Below are positions 34,881 through 44,213 of a DNA stretch of 64,000 nucleotides, in pieces. A program made the position numbers and the translations under genes. The stretch is from assembly GCA_024233135.1 (NCBI GenBank), contig JACKPZ010000004.1:186001-250000 (forward strand), read 5' to 3'. Numbering within the stretch: position 1 is the first letter of the stretch; every line of letters begins with the position of its first letter. The notes beneath the pieces are model-generated. The model saw only the letters and a list, made by a program, of their open reading frames with translations, had not been told where the DNA came from and made no database searches. This DNA comes from Akkermansiaceae bacterium. GTDB taxonomy: Bacteria; Verrucomicrobiota; Verrucomicrobiia; Verrucomicrobiales; Akkermansiaceae.

Positions 34881-36242
34881 TCAGTATTTCTCCTGCTTGT
34901 AAGCGAGCGGAGATTTCTGATCCCGATAGACGATGCCGGCGGGTGTGAGGCTGCCGTCCTTGCGCTTGAGTTCGCGCGATGGCTCCACCCAGTTGTAGAG
35001 GGCGTAGCGCTCCACATACGGCGTCTTGTCGAGCATCTTGATCATCTCGGCGATGGCCTTCTCCTGCTCCTTCGGATCGGGGTCGCGGGCCTTCGTCCAG
35101 TTCGCGCCGTTGTTCCACTCGGTGATCCAGATCGGACGTTTCGTGCGGTCGTGAATGCCCTTGAGAAACCCTTGGAACTGCGAAGCCGCCGCCCGGCCGT
35201 CGCCCGGATCGCCAACCGCCCGGTAGTAGTGCACGGCGATGAAATCCACTCTCAGCTTCGCCTTTTCCGCGCGGTCCATGAAATCGTAGAGCCAGCCGAG
35301 ACCGCCATCGGACACGGCGGGCGAGCCGAGCCGCAGCCCGGTCGCCAGCAGATCCGGCCATGAATGGATCGCGTCGCCGGGTTTCATGTTCGCCTGGTCC
35401 GGGCGGTCCGGCTCGTTGTAGCCGAGCAGGTGCAGGCTGCCCTTCTGCCGCCAATTCTGATCGAGCCCCGGCCACCAGCGGTTCTGGCGGATCGGCACGT
35501 ATTCGATGTCCGGCGACGATTCGGCGCCGATGTTCCAATCGTAGAACCACGACACGTCGAGATCCTGCCAGATCCCGCCGGCGATCCCCTTCTTGCAGGT
35601 CCAGCGCCATGGGAAAATACGGATGAAATTCACCGATCCATCGAGCCCCGACGGCAGCGAGCGCACCTCGACGTCATTGTCCTGCGCCACGTAGTTGCGG
35701 CTGATCCCGGTGCCGTTCGAATTCTGCGCCAACGTCGCCATGTAGCCGCGTTTCAACCGGAACGAACGGATCGCCGGACCGACCTCGCCGAAGTCCGACG
35801 CCTTGTATTTCTCGTAACAGCGGAGCGACACCGACTTGCCCGCCATCGAGCGACCCGAAAACACCGTGAGCGGCGCGTAATCCGGACCGTGCGGCATCAC
35901 AACCGTGCCTTGGCCGTAGGCCTCGATGCGCAGGTTGTGCTCGAGCCGCGCCTCCACGGCATCGACGAAGAAGCGGTCGAGAAACCCCTCGGTCACCTTC
36001 GAAGGTTGGACGTTCTCAAGGATCAACCAGGTGTCGGGAGATCCGAAATTGATCGCGCTGTTGGCGATCGGATCCCCCTCACCGGTCAGCGTCACTTTCG
36101 CGCTGCCCGTCAGCGTCGCCATCCGGCCGGTCATGTCGGTGGCCGTCACGTCCGAGCGGATGGTCACCGCGGTCATCCCATCGGGAGCAGCCCAGAGCGG
36201 AACGGTGGTCAGAATGACAAGGGCGAGAATGGCGCGGATCAT
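34881..36242 (-). CDS. GH128-like glycoside hydrolase, exported
   Basis: The 453-residue protein has a signal peptide (MIRAILALVILTTVPLWAA). The N-terminal half is beta-rich and could be a carbohydrate-binding or jelly-roll part. The C-terminal barrel (about 205-450) shows the GH128 pattern: FYDWNIGA, LLGYNEPDRPDQANM with acid/base candidate Glu277, VDFIAVHYY and RPIWITEWNNGANW with nucleophile candidate Glu375. GH128 enzymes are endo-beta-1,3-glucanases, so laminarin or fungal glucan is a plausible substrate. It lies 118 bases upstream of the two-domain GH43-like gene on the same strand; a separate promoter element lies between them. Confidence 0.8.
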   Translation of the reverse strand: MIRAILALVILTTVPLWAAPDGMTAVTIRSDVTATDMTGRMATLTGSAKVTLTGEGDPIANSAINFGSPDTWLILENVQPSKVTEGFLDRFFVDAVEARLEHNLRIEAYGQGTVVMPHGPDYAPLTVFSGRSMAGKSVSLRCYEKYKASDFGEVGPAIRSFRLKRGYMATLAQNSNGTGISRNYVAQDNDVEVRSLPSGLDGSVNFIRIFPWRWTCKKGIAGGIWQDLDVSWFYDWNIGAESSPDIEYVPIRQNRWWPGLDQNWRQKGSLHLLGYNEPDRPDQANMKPGDAIHSWPDLLATGLRLGSPAVSDGGLGWLYDFMDRAEKAKLRVDFIAVHYYRAVGDPGDGRAAASQFQGFLKGIHDRTKRPIWITEWNNGANWTKARDPDPKEQEKAIAEMIKMLDKTPYVERYALYNWVEPSRELKRKDGSLTPAGIVYRDQKSPLAYKQEKY

Positions 36243-36343
36243 GGCAGGAAAACGACACGTTTCGTCGCCCGGGAAGGTCCCGGACGCCTCGCGCGAGCAT
36301 CGAACCGCTTGCGGCCGAGTTCAATCCGGAACCAAAGCAAAAT

Positions 36344-36370
36344 CCCCCCGCCGGATGATCCGGCGGGGGG
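36344..36370 (-). terminator. Intrinsic terminator of the giant surface gene 36392-41383
   Basis: An 11-bp GC stem, CCCCCCGCCGG (36344-36354) with CCGGCGGGGGG (36360-36370), is followed on the minus strand by ATTTTGC. It begins 22 bases after the stop. Confidence 0.8.
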
Positions 36371-36391
36371 AAGAGGAACCTGCGGGAGTGG

Positions 36392-39300
36392 TTAGTTCTC
36401 CACCTTGACGCGGCCGAAGAACTCGGGAGCGCCGCCGGTGGGGATGGTGGCCACGACGGTGTCGTTCGGGCTTCCGTCCGTGATCACGAAGGAGACTCCG
36501 CCCACCGTTCCACTGGCGGCGGGGACCACGACATCGGTCCATCCGGCAAGGTCGCTGCCGTAGGAGAGGATGCCGGTCACATCACCGTTCGCAACCGCGA
36601 GATCGCTGCGGGTGAAGGTGACGATCAGGTCCGTGCCGATCTTGGAAACGGTGGAGGCCGCTCCGTCGGACTGGCTCGGATCCCGGCCGATGTAGTATTC
36701 GCCGAGGTTCGAGAGCGTGTCGTTGTCCGGGTTGTCGGTCGGATCCTGATCAGCCGGATCGAGGCCGAATCCGGTGATCCAGGTTCCGTATCCACCGCCT
36801 GCGGCGATCGAGAGGCTGAGCACGCCGGTCGTTTCGCTGTAGGTCCACGTGTTGGCGCCATCGACGCCGATGTGGGTGACACCGTCCCCCTGTGGAGTCA
36901 GGTCGAGCACGCCGGCGATGGAGACCCCGAAGGACGAGTCGTAGGTCGTGCCCGCCACGTCCACGACGTGCCAGGAGTTTCCATCCGTGATGTCGGCGCC
37001 GGTGGCATCGACGCGGAGCTTTCCTTGGAACGTCACGTTGCCCGCGCCGGCGACCTTGCTGGTGACCGTGTTCGCGGTCGGGGCCACGGTGATCTCACCG
37101 CCGAACGTCACCGTGACGGAGGTGCCCGCATCGACCACGCTGCCACCCTTGTAGCGGTTCACGCCGGTGAGGGTCGTGGTCCCACCGCCGGTGAAGAGCA
37201 TGCCGCCGCTGACGTTGGGCACCAAGGTAGCGGTGCCGCCGACCGCACCTGTGGCGTTGGCACCGCCGCCCGTCAGGGTGAAGGTCGGCGCGGATGTGTA
37301 GTTGACACCGGGGTTGGTGATCACGATGGCACTGAGATCGCCGTTGGCGTCGATCTCGGCCACCGCGGTGGCACCGGTGCCGCCACCGCCGGTGATGGTC
37401 ACGACCGGGGTGTCGATGTATCCACCGCCGCTGACCGTGAGGCCGGTGGCGCTGACGCCATTTCCCGTCGGAGCTTGGAGACCCTGGCCGATGGTGATGG
37501 CATTTCCACCGTTGTCGATGGTGCCGCCGCCGGAATGGACATAGGCGACATCGAGACCCGACAGGAACGCTCCGCTGCCCGCGTTGGCCACCAGGCTGCC
37601 GCCGTTGAAGTTCAGTCTTCCGGCACCAGCCCCCTTGACGACCTGCTTGGCGGTGAGGCTTCCGCCGAGAAGGTTCACCACCCCGGAACTTCCGGCGAAA
37701 CCACCAATGGTCACTCCGCTTCCGGTGTTCGCCAGGGTGAGCGCGGCGCCATCCTCGATGTTGAGTTCGCCGCGTCCGTTTTCACCGATCCAGAACGGGA
37801 ACGGCGAAGTGTTGTTGCAGTTGTAGACGGCGTCCCCGCTCAGGCGAATGATACCGACGCCGGCGGCGTTGTTGGCACTCGCCGTCATCGGACCGTTGTG
37901 GATGAACGTTCCGGAACTCTGGTTGAACACCGCGTTTGATCCGAACCCTCCCATCACCACGAAACCACCGACAGTGGCCGTGCCGCCGGTCTGCGTGTAG
38001 CCGCCGTAGGAACCGGCGGCGTAACCGATGTCGAGCGCGCGGAAGGTGTCCAAGCTTCCGGACACCAGTTTCACGGCGCCCGCGGCGGTGGCGTTGGTGC
38101 CGACGCTCAAGGTCTGGTGCCATGCCTGGGTGCCGTCGTTCTGGGAGCAGTCGTAGTCCACCGTCGCGCCGTCGATGACGAGCACGCCGTCCCGGGCGGC
38201 GACCGAGCCGACGAGCGAGGCGGCCGGCGCGTTCACAAAGGTTCCACCGCCCGCGGCGTTGCGTGCGTAGACTCCCGCGTTGAGAACCAACGTGCCGCTT
38301 TCCACCTGGAGCTGGCCGGAGGTGCTGTTCGCCGCGTTGGTGAGCGTGAGACTGCCGGTTCCCTGTTTCACGAGGCCGAGTTTGAAGGTGTGCGCGGCCA
38401 AAGGATCTTTATCCCGGAGTTGCACGGCGGAAGTGACGTCCGTGTTCCCGGTGAAAAAGGCCCACTTGTTGCCGACGGTACCTTCATTCTGCAGGATGCC
38501 GGCACCAATCGGCGCGGCGCAAAGCAGATCCTGGTTGATGCCCACGATTCCGGTTTGGATGTCGAGGTTGCCGGCGATGTTGGAACCGTTGAGAACCAGT
38601 TTCCCGGCCCCCGTCTTGGTGAGGCTGTATCCGGCTCCGGCGTCATTGATAGCCCCCATCCCGAAGATTCCGCTCTGGATTTCGATGGTCCGGTCGGCAT
38701 CGGGAGTCACCACACCATTGCTCAGGTAGAGGTCGTTGGTGCCGATGAACGAGAGATCCGCATTCAGATCCACCGCCTTGTTCGGGGCCAGGTTGACGGT
38801 GCCGCCGCTGGTGTTGTCGAGGATGCCACCGGTGATGATGAAGATCCCCGGACCCGCACCGAGGGCGCCGGCGCTGTTGAGATTCAACTGGCCGGCCTCG
38901 AGTGCGAAATCAGCGGTGAAGGTGTTGGCGCCGGAAAGCGTGAGCGTTCCGGTCCCCCGCTTCGTGATGGCGGCGCTGCCGACGAACGGACTGACATTGC
39001 CGGCTCCCGTGATCGGGTTCCCATACTCGACGCTGCCGGTGGACTCGAAGACCAACTCGCCAAGCAGACCGACATTGATGGAGGAACTGTCGTTGATCGA
39101 GCCGTTGCCGGTGAGAACGAGCGCACCGTCGGTGATCGTCGTCGAGCCGGTGTAGGAGTTGTCGGTCTCGATGGTCACTTTCCCGCCGTTGTCGATGACC
39201 AGCGAGGCACCGCCGTTGATGCCGAAACCACCGCTGCTGGAAATGACATAGTCATCAAGGAAGTTGCTGAACTGTACCAGACCGGGTTCCACGTTTTCGG

Positions 39301-41383
39301 CGAGATTCACGATCAACTCGGAAGCCCCATCATCGAACAGCACCGACTGACCCACCGAATAGCTGGTGGCACCACCGGTGTTCTGCCAGTTGTTTTCGCT
39401 CGTGTTCCAATCCGCGCTCACGCCGCCGGTCCATTCGAGTGGATCGCCCGTGATGACGAGCACGATGGTGCCGCCGATGTCTTCGATCGAGGCCGTCTGC
39501 CCCGGTGCCAGGGCGGGCGTGAGAGTCCCAATCACGAAGTCGGTGGCGACAGTGCCTGAATATCCGCCGGCGTGATCGATGAGATCGTATTGCCAGCCGC
39601 CCGGATCGCCCGTCCAGAGGCCGGCGGTGTTGGTGACATCCACGGAAATCACACCGTTGGCAGGAGTGGTCGTGAGGGCTGTGTTGATGAGGACGACCTG
39701 GTCCATCGTGTCACCGGTGGCCTGCAGATCGAGTTTCGCGTCCCCGTCGAAGACCAGGGTGTCGACCGTGAGGTCGCCGAGTCCGCCGTTGCCCGCGGAG
39801 ACCGTGTTGGTCGAAAGGTCCGCCACCGTCACGGTGCCGGAGATTTGGCCCGCACCATCGACGGAGCCGTCGTTGATCGCCACCGGAATGGAGGATGGCA
39901 GGGTGCCCGACATGGCGAAACCACCGCCGCCGGTGACGGTGACGCTGGGCGTGTTGTCGATGGACCCGCTGAAATCGACAGCCAACGTCGCGCCGTCGAT
40001 GGATGTCGCGCCGGTGTAGGTATTGACGCCGCCAAGGGTGACCGAACCGCCGGAGGCGCCCTGCACGGTGAGTCCACCACCGGTGGAAATGCCATCCTCC
40101 AACAGCGGTTGGTTGATGGTGCCGTCGCGGCCGTTGGGATCGATGACCGCGCCGGCGGATTTGACATTGGCCGCGGTGAGGCCGGACATGAAGGTGTTGG
40201 ATCCGTCGTGATTGCCCGCAATCTTGAGGGTGCCGCCGTTGAAGTTGAAGGTGCCGCTCCCCGCGCCCTTCGCGATGTAGCCGACTTCCAGCGTTCCCCC
40301 ATCCAGGTTGACGGTGCCGGAGGATCCCGCAAGAACGCCCAAACGGAAACCGTCACCCGTGACGTTGTTGTTCACCGTGACGTGGCCGTTGTCCACGAGG
40401 TCGAGCGTTCCGGTGCCGCCCTCCCCGATGAACATCTTCCGATCGCCACCGGTCTGGAACGTCGCGTTGCCGCCAACCTCGAGAGTTCCCTGCGAACCCG
40501 CGAAGGAACCGACCACGGCGAAGGAACCCACGGTGCTTGTCGCGGCGGTCACCGAAGCGTTGCCCGACATCGTGTAGGTGGCCACGTTGGTGCCGCCCCG
40601 GCCGACCACGAACCACGCGCCGCTCGTGATCGAGCCACCCGACTGCACCGCCGTTGTCGCACCGTTTCCACCGCCCCAGAACTCGCCACCGGTGGTGATC
40701 GAGCCGCCGCTCATGTTGAAGAAGCTGCTGCCGCCCTGGTTGCTCCACTGGTTGCCGCCAACCTCGAAGCTGCCGGTGAGGTTCACCGCGCCGTTGTCGA
40801 TGTTGAAGGTGGAGGTCGGGCCGCCACCGGTGGAACCGATCTCGATCTCACCGCCGGTGATGGTCCCGGAGGTGTTGACGTTCATCGTGGACGTCGTGTT
40901 GGCATCCCAGCCGAGGTTGATCTTGCCGAAGTTCGCGATGCTGCCGCTGCCTTGGGCGAAACCCGTGAACGTGCCGCCGGTGCCGGAGGTCAGCGCGAGG
41001 TTGTAGGTCGCGTTGGCCGGGCCGGTGCCGTTGTTGAAGCCCATGATGATCCAGTTGTTGTTCCCGGTCGAGAACGTGCCCGAATGGTGGTCCAGCCGGC
41101 CCGTGGTGTTGGCGCCGGTGCTGATGTTGAGGTCCCAGCCCAGCGTGAGGTCCGCTGTGAGAACCGGAATCGCGTTGGAGATGTTGTTGATGAACAGCGA
41201 TCCGTTTCCGGGCCCCGGCAGGCCGTTGTCGAAGTTGGCGGGATTCGTCATGTCCGATGACAGGGCGTTTCCTGTCCACGCGGTGTCCGCTTCGACGGAT
41301 GCGAGCGAAGCGAATGAGATGACCACGATGGACGACAACGTGGTGCCGGCCATCAGCCGGAATTTCTGGAATTTGGGTTTCAT
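36392..41383 (-). CDS. Giant surface protein A: autotransporter-type beta-strand repeats, FFGRVKV tail
   Basis: The 1663-residue exported protein starts MKPKFQKFRL, with a signal peptide ending near SVEA-DTAW. Most of it is Gly/Asn/Thr-rich repeats of the autotransporter-associated beta-strand type (ITKRGTGTLTLSGANTFTAD; LTKTGAGKLVLNGSN), predicted to form a long beta-helix. The C-terminus is not PEP-CTERM. A segment GFGLDPADQDPTDNPDNDTL resembles Ca-binding thrombospondin-3 repeats; a beta domain then ends EFFGRVKVEN. The same tail type occurs in protein C. Residues of the N-terminal third are almost identical to protein B. The ATG has no Shine-Dalgarno; the leader is A/C-rich. Likely an adhesin or S-layer-like surface component; exact role unknown. 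Confidence 0.85.
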   Translation of the reverse strand: MKPKFQKFRLMAGTTLSSIVVISFASLASVEADTAWTGNALSSDMTNPANFDNGLPGPGNGSLFINNISNAIPVLTADLTLGWDLNISTGANTTGRLDHHSGTFSTGNNNWIIMGFNNGTGPANATYNLALTSGTGGTFTGFAQGSGSIANFGKINLGWDANTTSTMNVNTSGTITGGEIEIGSTGGGPTSTFNIDNGAVNLTGSFEVGGNQWSNQGGSSFFNMSGGSITTGGEFWGGGNGATTAVQSGGSITSGAWFVVGRGGTNVATYTMSGNASVTAATSTVGSFAVVGSFAGSQGTLEVGGNATFQTGGDRKMFIGEGGTGTLDLVDNGHVTVNNNVTGDGFRLGVLAGSSGTVNLDGGTLEVGYIAKGAGSGTFNFNGGTLKIAGNHDGSNTFMSGLTAANVKSAGAVIDPNGRDGTINQPLLEDGISTGGGLTVQGASGGSVTLGGVNTYTGATSIDGATLAVDFSGSIDNTPSVTVTGGGGFAMSGTLPSSIPVAINDGSVDGAGQISGTVTVADLSTNTVSAGNGGLGDLTVDTLVFDGDAKLDLQATGDTMDQVVLINTALTTTPANGVISVDVTNTAGLWTGDPGGWQYDLIDHAGGYSGTVATDFVIGTLTPALAPGQTASIEDIGGTIVLVITGDPLEWTGGVSADWNTSENNWQNTGGATSYSVGQSVLFDDGASELIVNLAENVEPGLVQFSNFLDDYVISSSGGFGINGGASLVIDNGGKVTIETDNSYTGSTTITDGALVLTGNGSINDSSSINVGLLGELVFESTGSVEYGNPITGAGNVSPFVGSAAITKRGTGTLTLSGANTFTADFALEAGQLNLNSAGALGAGPGIFIITGGILDNTSGGTVNLAPNKAVDLNADLSFIGTNDLYLSNGVVTPDADRTIEIQSGIFGMGAINDAGAGYSLTKTGAGKLVLNGSNIAGNLDIQTGIVGINQDLLCAAPIGAGILQNEGTVGNKWAFFTGNTDVTSAVQLRDKDPLAAHTFKLGLVKQGTGSLTLTNAANSTSGQLQVESGTLVLNAGVYARNAAGGGTFVNAPAASLVGSVAARDGVLVIDGATVDYDCSQNDGTQAWHQTLSVGTNATAAGAVKLVSGSLDTFRALDIGYAAGSYGGYTQTGGTATVGGFVVMGGFGSNAVFNQSSGTFIHNGPMTASANNAAGVGIIRLSGDAVYNCNNTSPFPFWIGENGRGELNIEDGAALTLANTGSGVTIGGFAGSSGVVNLLGGSLTAKQVVKGAGAGRLNFNGGSLVANAGSGAFLSGLDVAYVHSGGGTIDNGGNAITIGQGLQAPTGNGVSATGLTVSGGGYIDTPVVTITGGGGTGATAVAEIDANGDLSAIVITNPGVNYTSAPTFTLTGGGANATGAVGGTATLVPNVSGGMLFTGGGTTTLTGVNRYKGGSVVDAGTSVTVTFGGEITVAPTANTVTSKVAGAGNVTFQGKLRVDATGADITDGNSWHVVDVAGTTYDSSFGVSIAGVLDLTPQGDGVTHIGVDGANTWTYSETTGVLSLSIAAGGGYGTWITGFGLDPADQDPTDNPDNDTLSNLGEYYIGRDPSQSDGAASTVSKIGTDLIVTFTRSDLAVANGDVTGILSYGSDLAGWTDVVVPAASGTVGGVSFVITDGSPNDTVVATIPTGGAPEFFGRVKVEN
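40163..41140 (-). repeat. 978-bp segment nearly identical to 42150-43127 (copy in gene A)
   Basis: Aligned at a constant offset of 1987 bases, with only about ten single-base differences seen by eye (about 99 percent identity). Similarity falls sharply outside both edges. It codes for residues about 82-407 of protein A. Confidence 0.9.
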
Positions 41384-41478
41384 GGGTTTGGGTATTGGGT
41401 TTGTTTGTGAAATCAGGCGCGGTTGTCCCGCGGATCACGAAGGCGTCTCTTGACCGACGGGAAGCGGGGGAACAAAGA

Positions 41479-41525
41479 AACCGGCTGCGTTGAAACCATG
41501 GATCACGGTCCCCTCGCAGCCGGTT
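41479..41525 (-). terminator. Terminator of surface gene B
   Basis: AACCGGCTGCG (41479-41489) pairs with CGCAGCCGGTT (41515-41525), an 11-bp stem with a long loop. On the minus strand TCTTTGTT follows. It separates gene B from gene A, so A likely has its own promoter in 41384-41478, where I see no clear element. Confidence 0.65.
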
Positions 41526-41549
41526 TGGGAATCAAATTGAAGGGGATGT

Positions 41550-43370
41550 TCAGGCGCTTCGGCGGCGGCGCAGCAGGGTGAGCAGGCCGATGCTGCCGAG
41601 AAGCGCGGCTCCCGGTTCGGGAATCACAACCAGGTCGAGGCTTCCTTGCTCGAACCATGCGAACTTGTTCGCACCGAGCGTGTATTTGTTCGCCTCACCC
41701 CAGTTCTGGATGTTGAGCGCGGAGAAGTCCGTGGCGGTGGTGTCGATCAAGGTGTAGGTGCCATCGGCCGTGGCGGCGGAAAGTCCCACCAGATCGTCCA
41801 CGCCGAAGGAGGGATCGAGCGAGACGGTTCCGGTCACGCTGAGGGTGTCGGTTTCGCTGAACGCGAACTTGGCGCCGGCGTCGAGGGACAGGTTGCCGTC
41901 GAGCGCCCCGCCACCGCCGATGGTGGCGCCGTTCGCCACGCTCACCGCACCGCCGCCGAGGGAACCGGTCACAAACAAGCTGCCGGCGGAAACCACGGTG
42001 GCGCCGGTGTAGGTGTTCGCACCGCCGAGAACCAGAGTGCCGGTGCCTTGCTTGGTGAGGCCGCCGCCGCCACCCGCATCGAGCAGGTTCTGAGAGATCA
42101 CGACGTCGGCCGCGCTGCCGTTGGTGTCGACGACCGCGCCGCCGCTTTCGACATTGGCCGCGGTAAGGCCCGACATGAAGGTGTTGGATCCGTTGTGATT
42201 GCCCGCAACCTTGAGGGTGCCGCCGTTGAAGTTGAAGGTGCCGCTCCCCGCGCCCTTCGCGATGTAGCCGACTTCCAGCGTTCCCCCATCCAGGTTGACG
42301 GTGCCGGAGGATCCCGCAAGAACGCCCAGACGGAAACCGTCACCCGTGACGTTGTTGTTCACCGTGACGTGGCCGTTGTCCACGAGGTCGAGCGTTCCGG
42401 TGCCGCCCTCCCCGATGAACATCTTCCGGTTGCCACCGGTCTGGAACGTCGCGTTGCCGCCAACCTCGAGAGTTCCCTGCGAACCCGCGAAGGAACCGAC
42501 CACGGCGAAGGAACCCACGGTGCTCGTCGCGGCGGTCACCGAAGCGTTGCCCGACATCGTGTAGGTGGCCACGTTGGTGCCGCCCCGGCCGACCACGAAC
42601 CACGCGCCGCTCGTGATCGAGCCACCCGACTGCACCGCCGTTGTCGCACCGTTTCCACCGCCCCAGAACTCGCCACCGGTGGTGATCGAGCCGCCGCTCA
42701 TGTTGAAGAAGCTGCTGCCGCCCTGGTTGCTCCACTGGTTGCCGCCAACCTCGAAGCTGCCGGTGAGGTTCACCGCGCCGTTGTCGATGTTGAAGGTGGA
42801 GGTCGGGCCGCCACCGGTGGAACCGATCTCGATCTCACCGCCGGTGATGGTCCCGGAGGTGTTGACGTTCATCGTGGACGTCGTGTTGGCATCCCAGCCG
42901 AGGTTGATCTTGCCGAAGTTCGCGATGCTGCCGCTGCCTTGGGCGAAACCCGTGAACGTGCCGCCGGTGCCGGAGGTCAGCGCGAGGTTGTAGGTCGCGT
43001 TGGCCGGGCCGGTGCCGTTGTTGAAGCCCATGATGATCCAGTTGTTGTTCCCGGTCGAGAACGTGCCCGAATGGTGGTCCAGCCGGCCCGTGGTGTTGGC
43101 GCCGGTGCTGATGTTGAGGTCCCAGCCAATGCTGAGGTCGGAAGTCAGGACCGGCACGTTCGACGAAACGTTGTTGATGAACAGCGATCCGTTCCCGGTG
43201 CCGGGCAAGCCATTGTCGAAGTTACCGACATCCGTCATGTCGGAGCTGTTGGCGCCCGTCCATGCGGTGTCCGCGGAGGCGGAAAATGGAATGGCGGTGA
43301 CGGTGAACGCGCTGACGATTGCCAGCGGACGAGACATGGACGACCGGAGAAATCCGATTCTTGGCTTCAT
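41550..43370 (-). CDS. Surface protein B: beta-strand repeats with PEP-CTERM tag
   Basis: The 606-residue exported protein starts MKPRIGFLRSSMSRPLAIVS, signal peptide ending ASA-DTAW. The N-terminal part (to about residue 400) is nearly identical to protein A. The C-terminal 100 residues instead match protein D: FSETDTLSVTGTVSLDPSFG, GEANKYTLGANKFAWFEQGS, then IPEPGAALLGSIGLLTLLRR, a PEP-CTERM tag for exosortase sorting. One repeat LTKQGTGTLVLGGANTYTGA is of the autotransporter-associated type. The ATG at 43370 is chosen because MKPR matches the other family members; the frame is open upstream to 43745 without coding character. There is no Shine-Dalgarno. Confidence 0.87.
   Translation of the reverse strand: MKPRIGFLRSSMSRPLAIVSAFTVTAIPFSASADTAWTGANSSDMTDVGNFDNGLPGTGNGSLFINNVSSNVPVLTSDLSIGWDLNISTGANTTGRLDHHSGTFSTGNNNWIIMGFNNGTGPANATYNLALTSGTGGTFTGFAQGSGSIANFGKINLGWDANTTSTMNVNTSGTITGGEIEIGSTGGGPTSTFNIDNGAVNLTGSFEVGGNQWSNQGGSSFFNMSGGSITTGGEFWGGGNGATTAVQSGGSITSGAWFVVGRGGTNVATYTMSGNASVTAATSTVGSFAVVGSFAGSQGTLEVGGNATFQTGGNRKMFIGEGGTGTLDLVDNGHVTVNNNVTGDGFRLGVLAGSSGTVNLDGGTLEVGYIAKGAGSGTFNFNGGTLKVAGNHNGSNTFMSGLTAANVESGGAVVDTNGSAADVVISQNLLDAGGGGGLTKQGTGTLVLGGANTYTGATVVSAGSLFVTGSLGGGAVSVANGATIGGGGALDGNLSLDAGAKFAFSETDTLSVTGTVSLDPSFGVDDLVGLSAATADGTYTLIDTTATDFSALNIQNWGEANKYTLGANKFAWFEQGSLDLVVIPEPGAALLGSIGLLTLLRRRRSA
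42150..43127 (-). repeat. 978-bp segment nearly identical to 40163-41140 (copy in gene B)
   Basis: Partner of the segment in gene A; codes for residues about 82-407 of protein B. The low divergence points to recent duplication or ongoing gene conversion. Confidence 0.9.
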
Positions 43371-43732
43371 GGGGTGGTATGTGGGTTTTTGGGGATATAA
43401 GGATTCGGAATCGGAAGGCGTTGAACGCACGAAATCCGGGCCTCGAACGTAAAAAGCGGAAAACCATCGAGAAACCCGGCACGAATCCGACATTTTTTTC
43501 ATCGACCGGGAAAGAATGTGGGATAGCCAGCTCCGGAAACCAGTTTCTCGTGCGGAAAACTCCCGGCGAAACGGGAGGCCCACCCGGCCCGGAACCCCGC
43601 GAATCGCTCGATTCGACTGGCTGGTTGCATTCTCCCGGCTCCGAGCGTATTCCCCTTCGATCCGCCCGCGATGGGCCCGGTCCCCCCCCGCCCCGCCCGC
43701 GGGAAGGAGCGGATCGAGGAGGAAGCAACCAC
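43371..43732. other. Intergenic region between divergent genes B and STAS-like gene
   Basis: No gene is seen. The B side has an A/C-rich leader without Shine-Dalgarno. A weak version of the shared promoter-like element (TGTCG, 17 bases, TCGATGGTTT on the minus strand, 43492-43461) follows an A-run. The plus side has a clear GAGGAGG ribosome-binding site near 43717-43723. Confidence 0.5.
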
Positions 43733-44113
43733 ATGGAGGAAACATTCCAGTTCACCCGAGAAGCATCCGGATGCATGTTCAAGATCCAGGGCCGGATTGA
43801 AAAAGAGGACATGCGCCGTCTCGCGCTCCGGCAGACCGGCGACGACATGGAGGACACAGGGGACTACATGATCGTGGACCTGCTGGACGCGGACTACTCG
43901 CTGATTTCCGAGCGGGACATCAGCATGGTCATCACCCACACCTTCGAGTCGACCTTTGAGCACCGGGACATGAAACTCGCCATCGTGGCCACCGATCCGC
44001 AGGTGGTGCGGATGACCGAATACTACCTTTCCGTCATGGAGAAGATGGACCGCGAGTGGGCTCCGCGGATGTTCGAAACGGTCGAGGAAGCCCGCGCCTG
44101 GGTGGAAGGCTGA
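43733..44113 (+). CDS. STAS/SpoIIAA-like small protein
   Basis: The 126-residue cytoplasmic protein begins MEETFQFTREASGCMFKIQG. Its alternating strand-helix order (GDYMIVDLLDADYSLISERD, TFEHRDMKLAIVATDPQVV, MFETVEEARAWVEG) resembles SpoIIAA-like/STAS proteins, which often bind partners or lipids. The ending ETVEEARAWVEG is typical of that group. The assignment is by pattern only. A good GAGGAGG lies nine bases before the ATG, unlike the neighbouring surface genes. It sits alone on the plus strand between surface genes B and C. It could take part in regulating their production, but nothing in the sequence proves this. Confidence 0.6.
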   Translation: MEETFQFTREASGCMFKIQGRIEKEDMRRLALRQTGDDMEDTGDYMIVDLLDADYSLISERDISMVITHTFESTFEHRDMKLAIVATDPQVVRMTEYYLSVMEKMDREWAPRMFETVEEARAWVEG

Positions 44114-44152
44114 GTGTCGCGGCGGCCGTTTCGTTTCCCCGGAAACGAAAAA

Positions 44153-44185
44153 ACTCCCGCCCCCGCGGAGAGCGGAGACGGGAGT
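44153..44185 (-). terminator. Terminator of surface gene C
   Basis: ACTCCCG (44153-44159) pairs with CGGGAGT (44179-44185); TTTTTTCG follows on the minus strand. A second hairpin CGTTTCC/GGAAACG overlaps at 44130-44146 and may serve the plus-strand STAS-like gene. Confidence 0.7.
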
Positions 44186-44213
44186 GGAATTTCAGGGCCC
44201 GGAGGCCGCGGGG

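Noticed and set aside
41384..41478. A copy of the shared promoter-like element upstream of gene A
   Set aside because: CCGCTTCCCG is present near 41459, but no TGGCG lies 17 bases upstream; CGCAG at that place is a poor match and overlaps the terminator of gene B.
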